From Mesobacillus jeotgali (lineage in GTDB: Bacteria; Bacillota; Bacilli; Bacillales; Cytobacillaceae): a stretch of 64,000 bases of DNA. The notes under the pieces were generated by a model. That model was not told where the DNA came from. It did not search any database and saw only the letters and a list, made by a program, of their open reading frames with translations. The DNA is taken from the NCBI RefSeq assembly GCF_014856545.2, contig NZ_CP109811.1, forward strand, positions 2,722,001 through 2,786,000. Direction: 5' to 3'. This document shows positions 1 through 9,474 of this stretch, piece by piece (position 1 is the stretch's first letter; each line of letters opens with the position of its first letter). The position numbers and the translations under genes were made by a program.

Positions 1-5
1 ATTTC

Positions 6-1352
6 TTATACTTCCCTTCTCATTGCCTGGAGAACATCAACTTTAGTGGCACGCTGTGCAGGACGCAGACCGGACAGAATCGTGACAAGGTAGCAGATGA
101 TAAAGCTGATGATTGGCAAGGTGTATGGGATATGGCTGAAAATCAGCCCTGCCGGAGGTTCTTCACCAAAAGCCTGCTTGATGATCAGCGGCAGTCCAAA
201 ATTCACGATGAAACTGATGGCATAAGCAACAAGAGTTCCGACCGCTGCCCCGATCAGTCCGATATAGCTGCTTTCGAGCAAGAAGATTTTTTTGATTGTC
301 TTTGGATTAGCCCCAATTGCCTTCATGATACCAATGTCAGGTGCCCTTTCTGTAACAGCCATAGTCATTGTGTTATAAATTCCAATCGAAGCAATAATGA
401 TTGCAATTGTGCCTATAAAAATCAATCCTGCTTTAACAATCGTGAACATGACGTTAACATCCTTGAGCTCATTTATGACCGAATAGGACGGATAATTATT
501 TTTCTCTAATTCAGCTGTGATGTCTTTTACTGCTTCCATATCTTGAGCGTATATATTCACTTGATCATATTGATCAGTAGAGATGTCCGGCAGCTCCATG
601 TCAGGATTGTTTGGATCCTTCATCATTCCGCGTGGAGTACCCGTAAATTCTTCAACCTGCTTAAGAACTCCTTCAGAAACAAATACTACATTGTCATAAA
701 TCCATTCCTTTGTTGGTTTCTTGCGGATACCGACTACCTTTACTTCCAAAGGTTTTATTACCTCTTTGCCGTCTTCAAACTTGATAACATCCATGGTGAT
801 TTGCTTGCCGACCAACTCGCCTTTATAACGGAATTCTTCTTTTATCTGTCCCTTTTCATTGTAAAGATCTTCAGTTATCTCTTTATTTGGGCGAAGATCC
901 TGGAAGAAATGATACCCAACGACCACCTCATTCTCTGCTTTTGGAAGCCGGCCTTCCGAAAGTTCGAGACCAGCTTTTGTTTCAGACGGCATATGGGCAA
1001 CCACTGCCTGGGCATTTGTCTGGTGTTCATCCGCTTCAAACCTATAATTCTGCAGGTTTTTCCTTCTAGTCACAGCCTTTACATCATCAATTTCTTCAAA
1101 GTAGGAAATATCCTCATCCGTCAGCTGTCTGAAGCCATTATTCGGCTCCTCTTTTCCAGGGACTTCGATTTCTGTCACAATCCTTCTTTCCAGCGTTTCT
1201 TTTACGATTGATTTATGGAGACCAAAACCCACTGAAGCTAGCACAATCAGGAATGCTACACTCATAGCCGTGGCCAGTATGGTCATGAACAACCGTGTCC
1301 TGTTCTTTTTCATATTTTGCCTAACGAATTGAAATTGATCTTTAAGCCTCAT
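6..1352 (-). CDS. MacB/FtsX-type ABC transporter permease
   Basis: 448 aa membrane protein with one N-terminal membrane segment (about residues 20-45), a large extracytoplasmic domain (about 50-300) and three C-terminal membrane segments. The segment after about residue 305 has the FtsX/MacB look (IYNTMTMAVTERAPDIGIMK), including the conserved E-R-D-I-G-I-K pattern. This is the permease of an exporter-type ABC system, pairing with the ATPase whose 3' end overlaps it by 11 bp. The stop is TAA at 6-8, so the gene is complete. Substrate is unknown; MacB-like systems move peptides, antibiotics or lipoproteins. Confidence 0.9.
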   Translation of the reverse strand: MRLKDQFQFVRQNMKKNRTRLFMTILATAMSVAFLIVLASVGFGLHKSIVKETLERRIVTEIEVPGKEEPNNGFRQLTDEDISYFEEIDDVKAVTRRKNLQNYRFEADEHQTNAQAVVAHMPSETKAGLELSEGRLPKAENEVVVGYHFFQDLRPNKEITEDLYNEKGQIKEEFRYKGELVGKQITMDVIKFEDGKEVIKPLEVKVVGIRKKPTKEWIYDNVVFVSEGVLKQVEEFTGTPRGMMKDPNNPDMELPDISTDQYDQVNIYAQDMEAVKDITAELEKNNYPSYSVINELKDVNVMFTIVKAGLIFIGTIAIIIASIGIYNTMTMAVTERAPDIGIMKAIGANPKTIKKIFLLESSYIGLIGAAVGTLVAYAISFIVNFGLPLIIKQAFGEEPPAGLIFSHIPYTLPIISFIICYLVTILSGLRPAQRATKVDVLQAMRREV

Positions 1353-2040
1353 TTGCTAGTACCTCCTCGACAACTTTGCCATCCCTTAACTCAATGGTAC
1401 GATGGCCAATTTGGGCAACCTTGTCATCATGGGTAATGATTAAAAATGTAATGCCAAGCTCTCTGTTTAATTTAATGATGAATTTGAGTAAATCTTCTTC
1501 TGTTTCCGAGTCCAGACTGCCGGTGGGTTCATCAGCAAGAATGATTGGAGGATTGACGATAAGTGCACGGGCGATGCTTACCCTTTGCTGCTGTCCTCCT
1601 GAAAGTTCGCCAGGATAATGATCCCTATAGTCAGATAATCCCACCATATCAAGGATTTCATTGGTTCTAAGTTTCCTTTCCTCCTCTTTCACTCCCTTAA
1701 AAATAAGAGGAAGCTCAACATTATGATAGGCCGTCATACTTGGGATCAGTTGGAAGCTTTGAAAAATAAACCCAAGATGCTCGATCCGAAAATCGGCAAA
1801 TTTCGTTTCGTTTAGATTAGATGTTTTAATCCCATTGATTATGATTTCTCCTTCTTTTGGCCTTATAAATCCGCTGACAAGGTTGAGAAGTGTAGATTTA
1901 CCAGATCCGCTCCTGCCTACAATCGTCATGATTTCTCCTTTGTTCACTTTTAATGAAACATTCTTCAACACAGGAATGACTGTTTTTCTCCCTTTCTTGC
2001 CGATTTCAAATTCGTGGCTTAAATTGTTTATTGATATCAT
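1342..2040 (-). CDS. MacB/LolD-type ABC transporter ATP-binding protein
   Basis: 232 aa ATPase with Walker A GRSGSGKST, signature LSGGQQQRVSIARAL, Walker B ILADEPTGSLD and the H-loop histidine in LIITHDD. The T-G-x-L-D Walker B is typical of the LolD/MacB class. It overlaps the downstream permease by 11 bp, so the two are co-translated. A good RBS (AGAGGTG) lies upstream. It is separated from the sigma factor gene by a terminator, so it probably has its own promoter in 2041-2103, where I see no convincing -35/-10 pair. Confidence 0.93.
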   Translation of the reverse strand: MISINNLSHEFEIGKKGRKTVIPVLKNVSLKVNKGEIMTIVGRSGSGKSTLLNLVSGFIRPKEGEIIINGIKTSNLNETKFADFRIEHLGFIFQSFQLIPSMTAYHNVELPLIFKGVKEEERKLRTNEILDMVGLSDYRDHYPGELSGGQQQRVSIARALIVNPPIILADEPTGSLDSETEEDLLKFIIKLNRELGITFLIITHDDKVAQIGHRTIELRDGKVVEEVLANEA

Positions 2041-2103
2041 TGACGCACCTCTTTTTCTTCAAATTTTTTGAATAAATTGTATTATTTACCACCAATTTAG
2101 CAG

Positions 2104-2129
2104 AAAAAAAAGGCGATTGGTTAATCGCC
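2104..2129 (-). terminator. Rho-independent terminator after ECF sigma factor gene
   Basis: A perfect 7 bp stem (GGCGATT/AATCGCC) with a 4 nt loop is followed, reading on the minus strand, by eight T. It lies between the sigma factor stop and the ABC ATPase start. Confidence 0.9.
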
Positions 2130-2141
2130 CATATAGAAATA

Positions 2142-2663
2142 TTAGGCTGGGTACTTCTCTGACATAACTTTTTTCAATTGTTTCCGAGCTCTGTGGAGAC
2201 GTGTTTTGACTGTACCTGATTTAATATTCAATCTGCAGGCGATTTCATCCTCTTTTAATCCATATTGGAACCTCAATACCAGCACCTGCTGATACTCTCT
2301 CGTCAGCAAGTAGAGCATATGCTGGATTTCCTCTTTAAACAGGATGATCTCGACTTCCTTTTCAAGCGATTGATTTGTATCATAATCACTGAAAATTTGC
2401 TCCATGATGCTCTGGTCAGATGGAAGCCATTTTCTTCTTTTCTCTGCCCGCAGATAATCAATGGCTGTTCTTGCTGCGATTGCCGCTAGCCAAGAACCGA
2501 TTTTATGTGTATCAATGATGGTATCTGCTTTTTTATATGCCTTTATGAAAGTCTCCTGGACTACATCTTCTGCAAGATGTTTGTCTTTCGTAATACTGAA
2601 AGCAATTTGACAAAGCTTTTTACCGTGAATTCTGTAAAGCTCGTCAAAATCAATCTTAGCCAT
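2142..2663 (-). CDS. ECF-type RNA polymerase sigma factor
   Basis: About 173 aa with sigma-70 region 2 at the N-terminus (YRIHGKKLCQIAFSITKD, then AEDVVQETFIKAYKKA) and region 4 at the C-terminus (LKEDEIACRLNIKSGTVKTR, an HTH). I prefer the ATG at 2663, six bases after an AGGGGG ribosome site; an in-frame ATG at 2690 would add nine residues but has no RBS. No anti-sigma factor lies next to it: downstream is a terminator and then an ABC exporter, upstream a permease gene. Regulator and regulon cannot be read from the sequence. Confidence 0.9.
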   Translation of the reverse strand: MAKIDFDELYRIHGKKLCQIAFSITKDKHLAEDVVQETFIKAYKKADTIIDTHKIGSWLAAIAARTAIDYLRAEKRRKWLPSDQSIMEQIFSDYDTNQSLEKEVEIILFKEEIQHMLYLLTREYQQVLVLRFQYGLKEDEIACRLNIKSGTVKTRLHRARKQLKKVMSEKYPA

Positions 2664-2730
2664 ATCCATCCCCCTTGCCCTGTTACTCATTCTTGCAAGC
2701 TTCGCTGCTTACAATTTTTGTCTAGTGGTT

Positions 2731-4686
2731 TTACTTAAAATGCCCCTTGATGAATGCAGGTACATCTTTATCGCTAAATGTACGAATCTCTTTGTGATTC
2801 CCTGTTTTGTATACAAAAATGGCGGTATACGGTTCTTCATTAAACAATCCATAACCTGCGTTCTTAATCGCTGAGAACACCTGATCATAATCACTTATTT
2901 TAAGGGCATTTTCATCGTTCATAATACGATTAATTAATTCTTCTTCATGAAATTCTTTGAATTGTTCCTGTTCTATTGAAACATTTGTTACGACAATATG
3001 GTCTATATCATCAGGTGTCACAATCGCTTCTTTCAGCATGCCGTTTTCCTCCAGCCATGTGAGGAAGCTTTTATATGAATACTTCAATTCAATATGGTCG
3101 TAATTGTTTATACCTGACATAATTTCAATCGATGATGTGTTACCTACTGAATAATAATCAATCGAAAAAGGTTCTTGCTCAATTTCCTTTTTCAAAATTT
3201 CGATAGCCTGGTTAATTTTCTCCTCATCGGTTATCGTCAACGGGCTTTCAGTTATGTGTTTATTTATTCTAATGGAGGTAATTTCATCAGTATTCATTTT
3301 AAAAATAAGCTGGTGTGCATGCTTATACTCAAGTGACTCATAAATCTCTCTCATTTGGGACTCATAATCAAATCGATCGATGGTGTACTGGCGAACCAGT
3401 TTTTCACCATTTTTCAATTCATAGATAAAGAGAGCAAATTCCTGGGACTCCATTGCTAGTTCATTCGTTTTTTCATTCTTGATTATACTTTCGTGGAACT
3501 TCCGGACTGCCTCTATATTCTCTCGCTGGGATAGTGGTTTTGGAGCAAATCGATCATCCGGATCCATATAAACTTGATTCGCGTAAGTAACACTTTTGAT
3601 TTCATCAAGTTCAGGCACCTTTTTTTCATATGGAGCAAACGCTTGAGTGATCAGGACCAAGACCGCCATGGCTACCGCAAAGTATCCAAGACCTCTCACC
3701 CTTCCAAAAACCCTCCATGTTTTCTGAAGAAGCATTTCAGCAGCGAAATATCCAATGATTCCACCTGCTGCGTATCCAAATATCAGCCAGGCAAATTTAT
3801 TCTGCATTGCATCGAAATACATGCCGCCCAGAAGCATCATGCAGAAAGCCACACCATATTTAAAAACAACCTTTAGAGCTCTAAAAGCAATTGCTTCCGA
3901 AGCAGCTTCTATATTTCTTTTTTTATAGATTAGCAGGGACAAGACATATGAGATCAACACATACACTGTATACAGGAGAACAGCTTTTGCAGATATTTCC
4001 TGGCCCTCTAATATAGTCAAATGAGAGATAGGTGAAAGATATTCTATATTCCTGATCTGAAAATAATCACTTGGAAACCCATACAGCATTAATCCAAGAT
4101 TATAAATGATCAGCAGAGTGAACCCAGCAGGAAACAGGAGCATGATGTATGTCAGGACACCCTGGACCACAGAGATTCCGGTCACCATCGCTATGAATAC
4201 TCCTGACAGATAAAGTACAGCGTTAAACAAAATGACGATACCCATCCAACTGAAGATATCCTCAAGCTGAAAATAAAGATCCAAGTCATACGCAGTGTGT
4301 ATAATGGCAGTGATCATCGCAATCAAAATGACTGGAATAATTTGAAACACAAAGCCTGTCAGTGTATAAAAGTGGAAAATCTGCTGCCGTTTCAGTGGCA
4401 AACTATGAATTAAATCAGCTGCCTGCTTGACGTGCAAGAAGCGGTAAAGAAAGATTGCCATAATTACTGGTACTGTAATGAGCATTATGAACTGTATTGG
4501 ATAATTGAAGTCTAACAACCTTTGCACCGGCATGAACTCACGGTAATTTTCACCGGAATATCTCATCATGATTTCTAATGGAATCGCAAAAAATAAAACC
4601 AGAAAGTAAATGACAGATATCCAGCCAACGTTTCTTCCAACCTGGAGGATCATTTCTTTGTTAAACAATGATATTTTTGATTGCAT
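2731..4686 (-). CDS. YtrC/YtrD-like ABC transporter permease (large)
   Basis: About 651 aa. Roughly the first 340 residues hold many hydrophobic segments of an ABC-2 type permease; the C-terminal half (about 370-651) is soluble and matches my recollection of the DUF6449 extension of Bacillus YtrC/D-like permeases. I prefer the ATG at 4686 (MQSKISLFNKEM), nine bases after GGGGG, over the ATG at 4707. It starts inside the 3' end of the ATPase gene and is the last gene of a regulator-ATPase-permease operon. Such operons in Bacillus respond to cell-wall-active antibiotics; that role is inferred here. Confidence 0.82.
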   Translation of the reverse strand: MQSKISLFNKEMILQVGRNVGWISVIYFLVLFFAIPLEIMMRYSGENYREFMPVQRLLDFNYPIQFIMLITVPVIMAIFLYRFLHVKQAADLIHSLPLKRQQIFHFYTLTGFVFQIIPVILIAMITAIIHTAYDLDLYFQLEDIFSWMGIVILFNAVLYLSGVFIAMVTGISVVQGVLTYIMLLFPAGFTLLIIYNLGLMLYGFPSDYFQIRNIEYLSPISHLTILEGQEISAKAVLLYTVYVLISYVLSLLIYKKRNIEAASEAIAFRALKVVFKYGVAFCMMLLGGMYFDAMQNKFAWLIFGYAAGGIIGYFAAEMLLQKTWRVFGRVRGLGYFAVAMAVLVLITQAFAPYEKKVPELDEIKSVTYANQVYMDPDDRFAPKPLSQRENIEAVRKFHESIIKNEKTNELAMESQEFALFIYELKNGEKLVRQYTIDRFDYESQMREIYESLEYKHAHQLIFKMNTDEITSIRINKHITESPLTITDEEKINQAIEILKKEIEQEPFSIDYYSVGNTSSIEIMSGINNYDHIELKYSYKSFLTWLEENGMLKEAIVTPDDIDHIVVTNVSIEQEQFKEFHEEELINRIMNDENALKISDYDQVFSAIKNAGYGLFNEEPYTAIFVYKTGNHKEIRTFSDKDVPAFIKGHFK

Positions 4687-5560
4687 AGCCGATATCCCCC
4701 ATTTCATATATAAAAATTTCTTCTAATGTCAATGGGAGGATATCAAAAATAACCGGCTCAGTCTGGTTGATAACCTTCTCGATTTCTTCCTCTTTCCCCC
4801 TGATGATGCAAACCATGACACTTCCCCTTCTTTCGCAATGGAGCATGGTCAGTTTACTTTCCAAATGTTTTGGCGTTTCCCCTCTATAAGCTACCTGGAC
4901 CTTATGTATATCAGATTTGAGATCATCAAGGTCTTTTTCCAATAGGAGTGATCCATGATGCAAAATTCCAATATGGTCGCAAATATCTTCAATTTCCCGC
5001 AAGTTATGCGAGGATATCAAAATCGTCATCTCCCTATCGGCAACATCCTGTATCAAGAGGTTCTTTACTTTTTTCCTGGCCACGGGATCCAATCCATCCA
5101 TAGGCTCATCAAGGATCAACAACTCTGGCATTGTAGATAAGGCAAGCCAGAATGCAGCCTGTCTTTGGATGCCTTTTGAAAAAGTTTGCAATTTTTTGTT
5201 CATACTGAATTCAAAAATTCCGGCTAATTTCAAGAATCTTTCTTCATTCCAGGATGGGTAAATGCTTTTATAAAACTTCGCCATCTGCTTGACTGTGTAC
5301 TGCGGAAAGAAATATGGCTGGTCGGATATGTAAAAGATTTTCTCTTTTAAAACCTGGTTTTCAAAAATCTGCGAGCCATCCAAAAGCACCTTTCCAGAAT
5401 CTTGTTTGTAAATTCCAGCCAGCAATTTAATGATGGTTGTCTTCCCTGCACCATTTGATCCAATCAGCCCATATATTGAGCCTTTATTTATCGACATATT
5501 GACGTTTTTTACAGCCTCATGTTTTTCAAATGTTTTATTGATCTCAATCATTTGAATCAT
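4661..5560 (-). CDS. YtrB-like ABC transporter ATP-binding protein
   Basis: About 299 aa. Walker A GSNGAGKTT, signature region FSKGIQRQAAFWLALS (a degenerate S-K-G-x-x-x-Q), Walker B LLILDEPMDGLDP and H-loop SSHNLREIED are present. The ATG at 5560 is eight bases from GGGGGAAG; an in-frame ATG at 5590 lies deeper in the GntR gene. It overlaps the regulator gene upstream and the permease gene downstream, giving a tightly coupled three-gene operon. Confidence 0.9.
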   Translation of the reverse strand: MIQMIEINKTFEKHEAVKNVNMSINKGSIYGLIGSNGAGKTTIIKLLAGIYKQDSGKVLLDGSQIFENQVLKEKIFYISDQPYFFPQYTVKQMAKFYKSIYPSWNEERFLKLAGIFEFSMNKKLQTFSKGIQRQAAFWLALSTMPELLILDEPMDGLDPVARKKVKNLLIQDVADREMTILISSHNLREIEDICDHIGILHHGSLLLEKDLDDLKSDIHKVQVAYRGETPKHLESKLTMLHCERRGSVMVCIIRGKEEEIEKVINQTEPVIFDILPLTLEEIFIYEMGDIGYAIKNIIV

Positions 5561-5942
5561 CTTGCCAGCTTCCCCCTTTCGAACCATCAATTCTTCTAAT
5601 CATCTCGTGCAAATCCGCTGCAGGAATGCCAAGATATAATGCCTCCTGCAGGATCTTCTCAAGATCCTGTTTCACTTGAAGAATTTTATCACCATCTTTG
5701 CCAGGGTCCATAGGATTGACAAAACTCCCTTTGCCTTTTAAGGAATAAATGAACCCCTGTACCTCAAGCTCTCTGTATGCCTTTTGAATCGTATTTGGGT
5801 TTATAGTCAATTGCTGTGCCATTTGCCGCACGGAAGGCAATTGTTCATCAGGTTTGAGCACTTCATTTATGATCAGCTCTTTCATCTTATCTACCAGCTG
5901 TTCGTATATCGGTTTTCGGCTCCTCAGGTCAAGCTCAAACAT
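5544..5942 (-). CDS. YtrA-family GntR transcriptional regulator
   Basis: 132 aa. A winged-helix GntR domain occupies residues 1-75 (YEQLVDKMKELII, then LPSVRQMAQQLTINPNTIQK and the wing GFIYSLKGKGSFV). The short C-terminal tail lacks an effector domain, which is the YtrA subfamily layout. RBS AGGGGGTC lies just before the ATG. It is the first gene of the ABC operon and is expected to repress it through sites near 5957-5973. Confidence 0.92.
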   Translation of the reverse strand: MFELDLRSRKPIYEQLVDKMKELIINEVLKPDEQLPSVRQMAQQLTINPNTIQKAYRELEVQGFIYSLKGKGSFVNPMDPGKDGDKILQVKQDLEKILQEALYLGIPAADLHEMIRRIDGSKGGSWQDDSND

Positions 5943-5956
5943 AATGACCCCCTATC

Positions 5957-5973
5957 TGTACTAAGTGTACTAT
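5957..5973 (-). promoter_or_regulatory. Possible YtrA-type operator
   Basis: Two GTAC-centred words (TGTACTA and GTGTACTA) sit nine bases apart directly upstream of the GntR gene RBS. YtrA-type regulators bind sites containing such GTAC halves next to their own promoter. The assignment is by position and resemblance only. Confidence 0.4.
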
Positions 5974-6260
5974 TATTATTAATACAGTTTAATTATATGT
6001 CAGCTTATACCAAAATAATAGGGGGTAATTTCTTAATAATTTCTTAAGATAAATTAAGAAATTGTAGTAGGGAATCTTTTCAAAGGATAATTTATCTATT
6101 TAGTGTAATTTTACACAAATTTTAAATAAAATCACAGACTTTTTTAAAAAATCGAATAAAAAAGCACCCCGGCTTTTACCCTAGAGCGCTAAAAACCTTT
6201 CCAATAAACACCATCAAACCCAAAATACATTAAACATGACCAGCTTAACCATAATAAAAC
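5974..6260. other. Intergenic region between divergent GntR operon and vanW-type gene
   Basis: AT-rich region with no ORF that has a ribosome site. It should carry the two divergent promoters. A small AAAGC/GCTTT stem at about 6161-6179 is too weak to call a terminator. Confidence 0.5.
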
Positions 6261-6274
6261 GGGAGGTGAAGAAG

Positions 6275-7183
6275 TTGAAATGGTTACTGGCAATTGGACT
6301 TATTCTTTCGGGCAGTACAGCAGATAATCATGATGATATAGATTTAGTTTGGAATGGCGAATCAATTGTGGATGTGCAACGTTCAGACTTTTCAATTTCA
6401 TGGTTTGGATATCCTATTCTTAACCATACGATGCTGGAAACCTTAAATAAACAGCTGTCTCTCCAGGTCAAGAAAGAACCCACAAACGCAGGTTTGGACG
6501 ATTACGGAAAAATCATACCTGAAGATGTAGGGTATATTCTTGATGAGAAAAAGTTCAAGAAAGAATTCACGGCAAGTTTTTTTGAGCATCACTATTCAAG
6601 AATACAAGTTCCTACTTTACCTATTTATCCGAAGGTTGACAGTGAAATCATCGCCAATATTCGAACCAATCTAATTGGCCATTATATAACGTACTTCAAT
6701 AGCAGAAACAAAGAACGGACGCATAACATCAACCTAGCCGCAGAAGCGATCAACAACCATGTTGTTTTTCCCGGCGAAACCTTCTCCTTCAATAAGGTTG
6801 TCGGCAAACGTACCGCCTCAAAAGGTTATCAGCCTGCACCTATCATTGTCAGAGGAGAATTATCAGAGGGAATTGGCGGAGGTATTTGCCAGGTATCATC
6901 AACCCTATTTAATGCTGCTGACCGTTCTGGCATGAAAATCCTTGAGCGATACTCCCATAGCAAACAGGTTCCCTACGTTCCTCCAGGCAGGGACGCAACA
7001 GTCAGTTGGTATGGGCCAGATTTTACATTTAAAAACAAATACAATCAGCCTATTTTGATCAGGGCAAAAACTTATCCTGGAAAAATGATTGTGATGATTT
7101 ACTCATCTGATGAAATCAATATAGAAAAACGAAAAATACCAAGTACAGACAGCAGTATAACCATACCCGAAGAAGCATATTGA
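6275..7183 (+). CDS. VanW family protein
   Basis: About 302 aa. I place the start at TTG 6275, six bases after GGGAGGTG; the longer reading frame from ATG 6236 has no RBS. From TTG the protein begins with a signal-like segment (MKWLLAIGLILSGSTA). The VanW domain is clear in the second half: FPGETFSFNKVVGKRT, GGGICQVSSTLFNAA, then YSHSKQVPYVPPGRDATV. VanW proteins sit at the cell envelope and their biochemical role is unsettled. A strong terminator follows. Confidence 0.88.
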   Translation: MKWLLAIGLILSGSTADNHDDIDLVWNGESIVDVQRSDFSISWFGYPILNHTMLETLNKQLSLQVKKEPTNAGLDDYGKIIPEDVGYILDEKKFKKEFTASFFEHHYSRIQVPTLPIYPKVDSEIIANIRTNLIGHYITYFNSRNKERTHNINLAAEAINNHVVFPGETFSFNKVVGKRTASKGYQPAPIIVRGELSEGIGGGICQVSSTLFNAADRSGMKILERYSHSKQVPYVPPGRDATVSWYGPDFTFKNKYNQPILIRAKTYPGKMIVMIYSSDEINIEKRKIPSTDSSITIPEEAY

Positions 7184-7188
7184 TTTAG

Positions 7189-7225
7189 AAAGGAATCCTT
7201 GCAAACCAAGGATTCCTTTCATTTT
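7189..7225 (+). terminator. Rho-independent terminator after VanW gene
   Basis: Perfect 13 bp stem AAAGGAATCCTTG/CAAGGATTCCTTT with a 5 nt loop, followed by a T-rich stretch. Confidence 0.9.
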
Positions 7226-7311
7226 ATAGGAAAACCTTTACAATGATGTGAACCTTTACGTACACTATTGGTAATAGATGGTTATGATATTTTTATAGGA
7301 TGTGAGATAAC

Positions 7312-9396
7312 TTGCCTAAAAAAAAGAATCCAACACCAGTCAGGGTTAATATTTTGTTCTTTTCCGTCTTTATTCTCTTTTCTTTGCTGATCCTCCGTCT
7401 TGGAATCGTGCAAATCGTCCATGGCGAAGATTATAAACGCGAAATTAACCGGAAGGAAGATGTGACAATCAATAACCCTGTCCCCCGAGGGAAAATGCTG
7501 GACAGAAACCATAAGGTGATTGTTGATAATAAGCCGCTGAATGCTATTACATATACGAATGAGGGGGCTTCACAGAAAGAAATGCTCGAGGTTGCCGCAA
7601 AGTTGGCCCGAATCATTGACAAAGATACAGATAAAGTCCGGGAGAGAGATATGAAGGATTTCTGGATGATCAAGAATCCAGAAGAAGCAGAAAAACTAAT
7701 AAAAACAAAGGAATTGGAGCTTTTTAAAAATAAAAAGCTTAAAAATAAAGATTTATATAAACTGCAAATTAAAAGAATTACAGAAAAGCACCTTAGTCAA
7801 CTAACTAAGCAGGATATAGAAGAATTGGCCATTTTCAGCATCATGAACAGCGGCTATAAATTTGTACCGCAAATCATCAAAAACAAGGACGTCACAAGGA
7901 AAGAATTTGCGGTGGTCAATGAAAATCTGGCATTGCTTCCTGGCGTCAACGCTGCCACAGATTGGGACCGGGAATATAAATTTGAGGACACCTTCAAGCC
8001 AGTATTAGGCAGGATTACAACCAGCAGTGAAGGTCTTCCGGCTGAAAGGCTCGATTATTTCATGTCACGTGGCTATACAAGAAATGATCGTGTAGGAAAA
8101 AGCTATCTCGAACTGGAATATGAGGATGTTCTTCAAGGAAAAAAAGAAAAAGTTGTGAATGTGACTGATAAATCCGGTGAGCTTTTGGAAAAGGAATTAG
8201 TATCAGAGGGCCAGCGTGGTAAAGATTTAGTACTTAGCATCGATATGGATCTCCAGCTTGCTGTAGAGGAAATCATTGAAAAGGAACTATGGGCAGCAAA
8301 AAATTCTCCGGGGACAGCATTGCTTGACAGTGCTTATGTTGTATTGATGAATCCAAACACTGGTGAAATATTGACAATGGCCGGGAAGAAAATTGTAAAG
8401 GATGAAAAGACAAAAGAAGTTTTCCTCGAAGATGATGCATTGGGTAACATTTCCAAAACTTTTAACGTTGGTTCTGTAGTAAAGGGTGCGACTGTTTTGA
8501 CAGGCTATAAAGAAGGTGCAATCAATTCATCTACAAGGTTTGATGATAGAGCACTTGAAATAAAAGATACTCCGATTAAAAAATCATATTCTTATTTAGG
8601 GACCCCTAATGATATTGAGGCATTAAAGTTGTCATCCAATGTCTTTATGTTCCACACAGCCATCCAGATTGGAAAAGGTGTCTATCGTTATCAGCAATCA
8701 TTGAATCTAGACCCGAAAGTCTGGGATAAGATCCGCAATTCCTTTGCCACTTTCGGCCTTGGCATCCGGACAGGCATTGACCTGCCAAATGAACAAACCG
8801 GTGCAAAAGGAGCAAATTATCCAGTTGGTAAAGTACTCGATTTAGTCATCGGTCAATATGATACCTATTCAAATATGCAGCTTGCCCAGTATATCTCTAC
8901 GATAGCCAATGGGGGCTACCGAATGCAGCCAAGGATCGTAAAAGAAATCCGGGAGCCTTCCAACAATGGCGAAGAGCTCGGTCCAATCTATAAGTCCTTT
9001 CCTCCAAATGTACTCAACGATATTGACATAAAGGATCAGTGGCTTGAACGTGTCCATACCGGTTTCAAAAAAGTTATGCAGGAGCCCGGCGGTACGGCAT
9101 ATCGATACTTCAGCACAGCATCGTACTCGCCTGCTGGGAAAACCGGAACAGCAGAGGCTTTCTATGATGGTCAATTCCGTGTAAAAGGTGAGAAGCTGAT
9201 CCAAACGATGAATCTTAGCCTTGTAGGCTATGCACCACACGACAATCCAGAAATCGCCATGGCAGTAATCGTACCATGGGCCTACCAGGGGAATGTTGAC
9301 CACGGAGCCAATAAAAAAATCGGCCGTGCTGTAATGGATGCATACTTTAACATGAAAAACGGAACTAAAGAACCTGCTGATGAAACTGCTGAATAA
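7312..9396 (+). CDS. Class B penicillin-binding protein (PbpA/PbpH type)
   Basis: 694 aa, TTG start with AGGATGTGA upstream. One N-terminal membrane anchor (about 12-36), a pedestal/dimerisation domain (about 55-240) and a C-terminal transpeptidase domain. Catalytic motifs are visible: S-V-V-K near residue 387 (serine nucleophile), S-S-N near 440 and K-T-G-T near 608. Length and the PVPRGK/DRNHKVIVDNKPL region fit the rod-shape elongation PBPs PbpA and PbpH of B. subtilis. It cross-links peptidoglycan on the outer face of the membrane. Which paralogue it is cannot be settled here. Confidence 0.92.
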   Translation: MPKKKNPTPVRVNILFFSVFILFSLLILRLGIVQIVHGEDYKREINRKEDVTINNPVPRGKMLDRNHKVIVDNKPLNAITYTNEGASQKEMLEVAAKLARIIDKDTDKVRERDMKDFWMIKNPEEAEKLIKTKELELFKNKKLKNKDLYKLQIKRITEKHLSQLTKQDIEELAIFSIMNSGYKFVPQIIKNKDVTRKEFAVVNENLALLPGVNAATDWDREYKFEDTFKPVLGRITTSSEGLPAERLDYFMSRGYTRNDRVGKSYLELEYEDVLQGKKEKVVNVTDKSGELLEKELVSEGQRGKDLVLSIDMDLQLAVEEIIEKELWAAKNSPGTALLDSAYVVLMNPNTGEILTMAGKKIVKDEKTKEVFLEDDALGNISKTFNVGSVVKGATVLTGYKEGAINSSTRFDDRALEIKDTPIKKSYSYLGTPNDIEALKLSSNVFMFHTAIQIGKGVYRYQQSLNLDPKVWDKIRNSFATFGLGIRTGIDLPNEQTGAKGANYPVGKVLDLVIGQYDTYSNMQLAQYISTIANGGYRMQPRIVKEIREPSNNGEELGPIYKSFPPNVLNDIDIKDQWLERVHTGFKKVMQEPGGTAYRYFSTASYSPAGKTGTAEAFYDGQFRVKGEKLIQTMNLSLVGYAPHDNPEIAMAVIVPWAYQGNVDHGANKKIGRAVMDAYFNMKNGTKEPADETAE

Positions 9397-9421
9397 TATG
9401 TGGTCCTTTCGCAGGACAAAG

Positions 9422-9452
9422 AAAAGCTGTGCCAATATGGCACAGCTTTTCT
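9422..9452. terminator. Bidirectional terminator between convergent PBP and lipoprotein genes
   Basis: 12 bp stem AAAAGCTGTGCC/GGCACAGCTTTT with a 5 nt loop, flanked by A and T runs on the two sides, between convergent genes. Confidence 0.88.
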
Positions 9453-9474
9453 GCTTCTATTCCATTCTTTTTGT

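Noticed and set aside
132..1211. Plus-strand ORFs opposite the MacB-type permease
   Set aside because: Antisense shadows; the minus-strand frame has a clear family match and operon context.
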